This document shows, in pieces, positions 16,932 to 21,319 of a stretch of 21,319 bases of DNA; the first letter of the stretch is position 1; each line of letters opens with the position of its first letter. The notes under the pieces were generated by a model. It was given only the letters and a program-made list of their open reading frames with translations, was not told the origin of the DNA and ran no database searches. The stretch is taken from positions 1-21,319 of the forward strand of contig CAMPGW010000049.1 in NCBI GenBank assembly GCA_946885735.1. The letters are read 5' to 3'. Origin of the DNA: an uncultured Gammaproteobacteria bacterium (GTDB lineage: Bacteria > Pseudomonadota > Gammaproteobacteria > Xanthomonadales > Xanthomonadaceae). The position numbers and the translations under genes were made by a program.

Positions 16932-17525
16932 ATGTCGGAAATAAACCCGTATGCGGCGCCGGCACATTTCGGCACCGTCGATGACGCGGTGGAGGCCAAG
17001 CCCTTCTACGTCGTGTCGACGCGCAAGTTCCTGGTGCTGTACCTGGGCACGGCGGGTATGTACGGGCTGTACTGGAACTACCGGCACTGGGCGCAGTTCA
17101 AGCGCTTCACGCGTGGGACGCAATGGCCGGTTGCCCGCGCCATTTTCTCGATCTTCTTCGTCCATGCGTTGCTGGCGGAAATCGAACAACAGCTTCGCAA
17201 GCAGGCCGTCGCCTGGGAGTGGAACCGTGGCAGCCTGGCCAACGGCATCGTGACGGTGTTGCTGGTGCAGGGCCTGAGCAATCGCATGGCGGGACGCGAG
17301 TTCGGGTCGCCGTTCACCGACTGGCTCGCCGTGGCCGCCATCCCCTTGCTCGCCTGGCTGAAGTGGAAGGTCCAGCGGGCGACAAACGCAGCCTGCGCGG
17401 ACCCTGATGGCGATCTCAACCGCGAGTTCACCACCGCCAACATCGCGTGGCTACTGCTGGGCGCGATCTTCTGGTGCCTGCTGGCGCTCGGGCTGATGGT
17501 TGCCCACGGGTTGTTCGCTGCCTGA
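16932..17525 (+). CDS. Membrane protein with N-terminal NPYAAP motif, function unknown
   Basis: A 197-residue protein with three or four hydrophobic segments (about 37-50, 70-85, 108-140 and 170-192). The soluble N-terminus carries NPYAAP at about 5-10, a short motif shared by several families of small membrane proteins in proteobacteria, whose role is not known. Then come KFLVLYLGTAGMYGLYWNYRHW, an aromatic first helix, and a cytoplasmic stretch of basic residues. The start at 16932 has a strong GAGGGGAG Shine-Dalgarno sequence 6 nt upstream; an earlier in-frame ATG at 16890 has none. The last 75 nt overlap the 3' end of the convergent S9 peptidase gene. Confidence 0.8.
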   Translation: MSEINPYAAPAHFGTVDDAVEAKPFYVVSTRKFLVLYLGTAGMYGLYWNYRHWAQFKRFTRGTQWPVARAIFSIFFVHALLAEIEQQLRKQAVAWEWNRGSLANGIVTVLLVQGLSNRMAGREFGSPFTDWLAVAAIPLLAWLKWKVQRATNAACADPDGDLNREFTTANIAWLLLGAIFWCLLALGLMVAHGLFAA

Positions 17526-19463
17526 CGAGGCGCGCCCGGGCCCGACCCACTGTTCGACCCAATCGACGATGCGCTGGTGGTAGTCGAGCCGGTGGCTCGG
17601 CTTGCCGCTGGAGGCGAGCGAATGACTGCCACCGGGATACACCACCATCCGGCAGGGCGCGTCGGTCTGCCGGATCAGCGCGGCGAACAGTTCCTCCGAC
17701 TGTCCCAACGGACAACGCCTATCGTCGTCGCCCTGCAGGATCAGGGTCGGCGTGCGCACGCGGTCCGCGCAATTGAGCGGCGACAGGCGGTGGTAGCGCT
17801 CGCGCACGTCCTCCATCTCGCCGCCCATCGCGTAGGGCGTGACGTAATAGCCGCTATCGGAGGTGCCGGCGTGCGATTCCACGTTGACCACCGGCGCCGA
17901 CACCACCACCGCCTTGAAACGCTCGGTGTGAGACAGGGCCCAGGCGCTGAGGAAGCCGCCGTAGGACTTGCCGGTCAGGCAGACGCGTTCGTCCGCCAGG
18001 CTTTCGGACTGCAACTGGTCGACGATGGCCAGGTACTGCGGCAGGTCGAGTTCGCCCCAGCGCCCGCTCAGCCGCTGCGCGAACTCCTGCCCGTAGCTGC
18101 CGGAACCGACCGCATTCGGCGCCACCACCATCCAGCCCCGCGACAGCAACGGGTACCAGTACTGGTGGCTGGCGAAATCCACCAGCGCGATGCTTTGCGG
18201 CCCGCCGTGCGAATCCATCAGCACCGGGAACGGGCCATCGCCCTCGGCCGGGCGCAGCACCCAGGCTTCGATCCTCTCCTCGCCGCCGCATCCGTCGGGT
18301 ACGGTGAAACGCCGCTTCGCCACGCGTGGCAGCGGCCTCTGGTCGCTCCAGTCGCGATTGAAGCGGGTGTGGCGACGGCGGCGGCCGCCGTCCCAGTCCA
18401 TGCCGAAGACTTCGCAGGGACGGCGCATGCTGGCGGCGACGAAAGCCAGCCGATCGCCGTTGGCGCAGACGTCGAGCACGGTGCGAAGTCCCAGCCGTGG
18501 CGAGTGCATGTGTCCCGAATCGATCTCGACCACGCAGGCGCGAATCAGGCCGCGGTGCGCCGCCATCGTCGCGACGCGCTTGCCATCGGCATGCCAACTC
18601 AGCCGCGCGCCCTCCAGTTGCAGGCGATCGCCGGTAACGCAACGCGGCGATCCGCCGTTGGCGTCGAGAGCCCACAGGTGGTCGAGCGAATCGCCTTCGA
18701 TCTCGCTGCCGCCGAAGGCAATGCGTCGCCCATCCGGTGACCAGCGCGGCCCGCTGGTGGACACCAGGTCCGGCGTGGCGAGCGCGGCCGATCCGCCGTC
18801 GCCGTCGGCGAGCCAGAGGCCGGTCCGGTGGCGCTGGCGGCCGCTTTCGTTGCGTACGTAAGCGAGGCGATCGCCGCGCGGCGACCACTGCGCTTCGGCG
18901 ACGTCGAAGTCACCTTCAACCAGCGTGCGCTGCCGGCCTTGCTCGATGTCGAGTTCGACCAAGGCGACCCGGCGGCCGACCAGCCAACCTTCGCCGTCGC
19001 GCCGGCTCGGCAGGTAATTGACCACGCGCGGGCCGCCGTCCTTGCCGCCCGTGGCGGCCGCGTCCTCGGTGAAGGGCCGCTCGACGGTCACTAACAGGCG
19101 CTTGCCGTCCGGATGCCACATTTCGATGGACAGCGGCGTGCCTTCGAGGCCTTCGACGGGGTGGGCCTCGCAGGTCGCCACGTCGAGGACCGCCACCTGC
19201 TTGCCGCTACCGCCGGTGGCCAACAGCGCGAGGCGCTCGCCGCGCGCATCGAAGCGCAACGACGAGACGGCGGCGAACTGCGGGGTCAGGCGGCGAGGCG
19301 CGTGGCCGGAGCCGGGCTCGAGCAGCCAAGCCTCGCTGCCGTAGCCGTCCCGGTCCTCCAGGGCACAGCTGATGGTGAAGGCCAGGCGGCGATGGGAGCT
19401 CGCGCCCTCGACACGCTTGAACTGGCGGTGCAGGAAGAGGTCGCGGACGTCGTACGGATGCAT
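17451..19463 (-). CDS. S9-family peptidase (acylaminoacyl/dipeptidyl-peptidase-like) with TolB-type propeller
   Basis: A 670-residue serine peptidase. Residues about 1-390 form a beta-propeller of TolB/WD40-like repeats, visible as WSPRGDRLAYV, WSPDGRRIAFG and WHADGKRVATM; the rest is the S9 hydrolase domain. Triad: Ser500 in GKSYGGF, Asp579-581 in QGDDDRRCP, His614 in PGGSHSL. The elbow is GKSYGG, not the more usual GGSYGG. There is no signal peptide, so it is probably cytosolic. About 25 polar C-terminal residues lie beyond the domain and are encoded in the 75-nt overlap with the convergent membrane-protein gene. The ATG at 19463 has no good Shine-Dalgarno sequence, and a hairpin sits 30 nt upstream of it. 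Confidence 0.9.
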   Translation of the reverse strand: MHPYDVRDLFLHRQFKRVEGASSHRRLAFTISCALEDRDGYGSEAWLLEPGSGHAPRRLTPQFAAVSSLRFDARGERLALLATGGSGKQVAVLDVATCEAHPVEGLEGTPLSIEMWHPDGKRLLVTVERPFTEDAAATGGKDGGPRVVNYLPSRRDGEGWLVGRRVALVELDIEQGRQRTLVEGDFDVAEAQWSPRGDRLAYVRNESGRQRHRTGLWLADGDGGSAALATPDLVSTSGPRWSPDGRRIAFGGSEIEGDSLDHLWALDANGGSPRCVTGDRLQLEGARLSWHADGKRVATMAAHRGLIRACVVEIDSGHMHSPRLGLRTVLDVCANGDRLAFVAASMRRPCEVFGMDWDGGRRRRHTRFNRDWSDQRPLPRVAKRRFTVPDGCGGEERIEAWVLRPAEGDGPFPVLMDSHGGPQSIALVDFASHQYWYPLLSRGWMVVAPNAVGSGSYGQEFAQRLSGRWGELDLPQYLAIVDQLQSESLADERVCLTGKSYGGFLSAWALSHTERFKAVVVSAPVVNVESHAGTSDSGYYVTPYAMGGEMEDVRERYHRLSPLNCADRVRTPTLILQGDDDRRCPLGQSEELFAALIRQTDAPCRMVVYPGGSHSLASSGKPSHRLDYHQRIVDWVEQWVGPGRASSGSEQPVGNHQPERQQAPEDRAQQ

Positions 19464-19492
19464 GGGACGGAGGGGCGTTGGTTCAAACGAGA

Positions 19493-19517
19493 GACGCCCT
19501 GGATTGACCAGGGCGTC
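19493..19517 (-). terminator. Perfect 10-bp hairpin after the repeat-protein gene
   Basis: GACGCCCTGG and its exact reverse complement flank a 5-nt loop. Read on the minus strand it follows the 71-residue repeat gene by 20 nt and is followed by TCTCGTTTG, a partly T-rich tail. It is probably an intrinsic terminator of that gene; since the S9 peptidase ATG is only 30 nt further on, partial readthrough (attenuation) is possible. Confidence 0.65.
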
Positions 19518-19536
19518 GGTGGGACGGTCGGCAGGC

Positions 19537-19752
19537 TCAACGGCGCTGCTGGTTGTTGCCTTCCTGGCGCTCGTTGCCGCCCTGGCCCTCGCGGCGCTGG
19601 TTGCCGCCCTGGCCTTCCTGGCGCTCGTTGCCGCCCTGGCCTTCCTTGCGCTCGTTGCCGCCCTGGCCCTCGCGGCGCTCGTTGCCGCCCTGGCCCTCGC
19701 GGCGCTCGTTGCCGCCCTGGCCCTGTTCGCGGTTCTCGTTGTTGTTGTTCAT
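19537..19752 (-). CDS. 71-residue hydrophilic glycine-rich repeat protein (hydrophilin-like)
   Basis: A very unusual small protein: MNNNNENREQ, then six copies of a 9-residue unit of the form GQGGNERRE (variable at positions 6 and 8), then GNNQQRR. It uses only seven amino acids (G 19, N 13, E 13, R 12, Q 12, K 1, M 1) and has no hydrophobic residue after Met1, so it should be fully disordered and soluble. Glycine content (27%) and hydrophilicity fit the definition of hydrophilins, desiccation- and osmotic-stress proteins. It recalls KGG-repeat stress proteins (YciG, GsiB) in style, but the repeat sequence differs. The start is fixed by AAGGAG 7 nt upstream, and a hairpin follows the stop, so it looks like an expressed single gene. 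Function not known. Confidence 0.82.
   Translation of the reverse strand: MNNNNENREQGQGGNERREGQGGNERREGQGGNERKEGQGGNERQEGQGGNQRREGQGGNERQEGNNQQRR
19573..19734 (-). repeat. Six tandem 27-bp coding repeats
   Basis: Units start (plus-strand GTTGCC) at 19573, 19600, 19627, 19654, 19681 and 19708, each 27 bp, encoding the 9-residue unit of the repeat protein on the minus strand. Copies differ at a few positions, mostly in the codons for unit positions 6 and 8. The length is a multiple of three, so copy-number change would keep the frame. Confidence 0.92.
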
Positions 19753-19759
19753 CGTAACT

Positions 19760-19765
19760 CTCCTT
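19760..19765 (-). promoter_or_regulatory. Shine-Dalgarno sequence of the repeat-protein gene
   Basis: AAGGAG on the minus strand, 7 nt before ATG 19752. It is one of the strongest ribosome sites in the window and argues that the short gene is translated; it also rules out longer in-frame starts further upstream (to 20103). Confidence 0.8.
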
Positions 19766-20008
19766 GGATGGTTGACTTGGGATCGGCGATTCCTTCGCCG
19801 TCCGGCAATCAACGTCAGGCAATCTCCGCGCACGCGCAAGCTCAGCCGTGAAACCAATTCAGGTTTTGCGACGCAGCGGCCGCCACGGACTGCCGGGTCC
19901 GCTGAACCGGATGCATTGTTGCGACCGTACGGACCTTCACATTGGGAGTAAGCTGCGGGTTCGCTACTCGGCATGGGCCGGGTGGCGGTTTGGATTCCAA
20001 GGACACCG

Positions 20009-21319
20009 ATGGCAGGAAAGCCTGCAGACACGCCCGCCCCCGCTTCCGGTTCCGCACCGGAAGACCGCGCGACGAGCGAGTGTCCTTTCCCCATCGTTGC
20101 CATCGGCGCCTCGGCCGGCGGGCTCGACGCCTACCGGCGCCTGCTCGGGGCGCTGCCCGCCGACACCGGCATGGCCTTCGTGCTGATCCAGCACCTGCAC
20201 CCGGACTTCCCCAGCCAGCTGGCCGAAATCCTGCAACGTTCGACCCCGATGCCGGTGGTGGAGGTACATGACGAGCCCGTCATTGAGCCCAACACGGTCT
20301 ACGTGATTCCGCCCGGCCGCTCGATGGTGATGGATCGGAATCGCCTGGAGCTCCATCCGCGCAGTGCGATCCGGCGGCTGCACCGCCCGGTGGACGTCTT
20401 CTTCAGCAGCCTGGCGGAATACCACGGCAATTGCGGCATCGGCGTATTGCTTTCCGGCACCGGCAGCGACGGCGTCGAGGGCATGGAGGAATTGAAGGCC
20501 CAGGGCGGAATCACCTTCGCGCAGGACGCGACCGCGCAGTACGACGGCATGCCGAAGTCGGCGATCGCCGCCGGCTGCGTGGACTACGTGCTGGCGCCGG
20601 AATCGATCGCCGCCGAACTGGTGCGCATCAGCCGCCACCCGTACGTGATGACCCGCCAGCAGGCGCGCCAGCTCGACGAGGACACTTCCGTTTCCAAGAT
20701 CCTGCGCCTGGTCCATGAGGTCACCGGCGTGGACTTCAGCAACTACAAGTCCACCACGCTGCAGCGTCGCCTGACCCGCAGGATGCTGCTGCAGGGCGTG
20801 GATGGTCCGGAGCACTACCTGCGCCGGCTGCGCGCCAACCTGCAGGAGGTGCACGAGCTCTACCGCGACTTTTTGATCAACGTGACCCGCTTCTTCCGCG
20901 ATCCGGATTCCTTCGACGCGCTGGCGAAGCAGGCTTTCCCCGACCTGTTCCGCGACCGCCATGCCGATGCGCCCGTGCGGGTCTGGACGCTGGGCTGCGC
21001 CACCGGCGAGGAAGCCTATTCGCTGGCGATCGGCCTGCACGAATACATGGAGCGGGAGCGACTGGCGGTGCCGATCCAGGTCTTCGCCACCGACCTGAGC
21101 GACAAGGGCATCGAGTGGGCGCGCGCGGGACAGTATTCGCGCGACATCGAGAACCACGTGTCGCCGGAGCGGCTGGAGCGCTACTTTGACCGCACTGATG
21201 GCGGCTACCGGGTCGGCAAGCTAGTGCGGGAGATGTGCGTGTTCGCGCGCCAGAACGTGCTGACCGACCCGCCGTTCTCGCGCATGGACCTGATCAGCTG
21301 CCGCAACCTGCTGATCTAC
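20009..21319 (+). CDS. CheB-CheR fusion chemotaxis-type protein (C-terminus cut by window)
   Basis: The first 437 residues of a larger protein. After a disordered Pro/Ala-rich N-terminus, residues about 27-205 are a CheB methylesterase domain with Ser35 (GASAGG), His62 (IQHLHP) and Asp154 (GTGSDG) as the triad. Residues about 225-437 are a CheR methyltransferase domain, with YRDFLINVTRFFRDP and the SAM-binding GCATGEEAYS from 329. There is no receiver domain before CheB, so activity is not switched by phosphorylation in the usual way. Proteins with this start usually continue into coiled-coil, PAS and often histidine-kinase domains, which would lie beyond the window. AAGGA lies 6 nt before ATG 20009. 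It is divergent from the repeat-protein gene; no chemotaxis genes are visible nearby. Confidence 0.9.
   Translation, partial: MAGKPADTPAPASGSAPEDRATSECPFPIVAIGASAGGLDAYRRLLGALPADTGMAFVLIQHLHPDFPSQLAEILQRSTPMPVVEVHDEPVIEPNTVYVIPPGRSMVMDRNRLELHPRSAIRRLHRPVDVFFSSLAEYHGNCGIGVLLSGTGSDGVEGMEELKAQGGITFAQDATAQYDGMPKSAIAAGCVDYVLAPESIAAELVRISRHPYVMTRQQARQLDEDTSVSKILRLVHEVTGVDFSNYKSTTLQRRLTRRMLLQGVDGPEHYLRRLRANLQEVHELYRDFLINVTRFFRDPDSFDALAKQAFPDLFRDRHADAPVRVWTLGCATGEEAYSLAIGLHEYMERERLAVPIQVFATDLSDKGIEWARAGQYSRDIENHVSPERLERYFDRTDGGYRVGKLVREMCVFARQNVLTDPPFSRMDLISCRNLLIY

Noticed and set aside
19573..19734. CRISPR-like array
   Set aside because: The repeats are adjacent with no spacers and keep a coding frame, so this is a coding minisatellite.
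19372..19851. Plus-strand frame giving a hydrophobic Ala/Leu/Val repeat protein
   Set aside because: It is the antisense image of the 27-bp repeats; no ribosome site fits it, whereas the minus strand has AAGGAG and a terminator.

Overview
The window is dense, GC-rich (roughly 70% by eye) bacterial chromosome. Gene content and protein style (two S9-family peptidases, a GlxA-like AraC regulator, a KatG with an OxyR-type operator, 'NPYAAP' membrane protein, short intergenic gaps, G/C-ending codons) suggest a gammaproteobacterium of the Xanthomonadaceae/Lysobacteraceae type (Lysobacter, Luteimonas or a relative). That placement is inference; there is no rRNA or other taxonomic marker. I see no phage, insertion sequence, CRISPR array, tRNA or rRNA, and no gap without a gene longer than 300 bases (the largest is 256 nt, 19753-20008).

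Layout. 1-1097 (-): truncated exported alpha/beta hydrolase. 1169-1798 (+): TRIC/UPF0126 membrane protein. 1891-4315 (+): two-gene ABC-2 exporter preceded by a palindromic operator-like site. 4316-5416 (-): FAD oxidoreductase. 5603-7816 (+): catalase-peroxidase KatG with a four-half-site OxyR-type operator at 5503-5539 and a perfect 11-bp hairpin behind it. 7905-8643 (+): two coupled small membrane proteins of unknown function. 8704-10728 (+): cytosolic prolyl oligopeptidase.

10725-13031 (-): cupin, a thioesterase-GNAT fusion and a dienelactone-hydrolase-like protein, read as one unit and divergent from 13121-14849 (+), a GlxA-like regulator overlapping an SDR dehydrogenase. This looks like a regulator with its target metabolic or detoxification genes. 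14846-16143 (-): two coupled glutathione-S-transferase-like proteins. 16268-16879 (+): 3-methyladenine DNA glycosylase. 16932-17525 (+): NPYAAP membrane protein. 17451-19463 (-): S9 peptidase with a propeller domain. 19537-19752 (-): a tiny extreme low-complexity protein made of a 9-residue repeat. 20009-21319 (+): start of a CheB-CheR fusion, cut by the window end.

Several genes fit oxidative, electrophile and alkylation stress (KatG, GSTs, SDR, AAG glycosylase, perhaps the hydrophilic repeat protein), but they do not form one operon. The most unusual items are the seven-amino-acid-alphabet repeat protein, the thioesterase-GNAT fusion in an order opposite to FabY/YiiD, the exact OxyR spacing at katG, and three convergent gene pairs whose stop codons abut or overlap in a palindrome (TGATCA, CTAG, CTAG).
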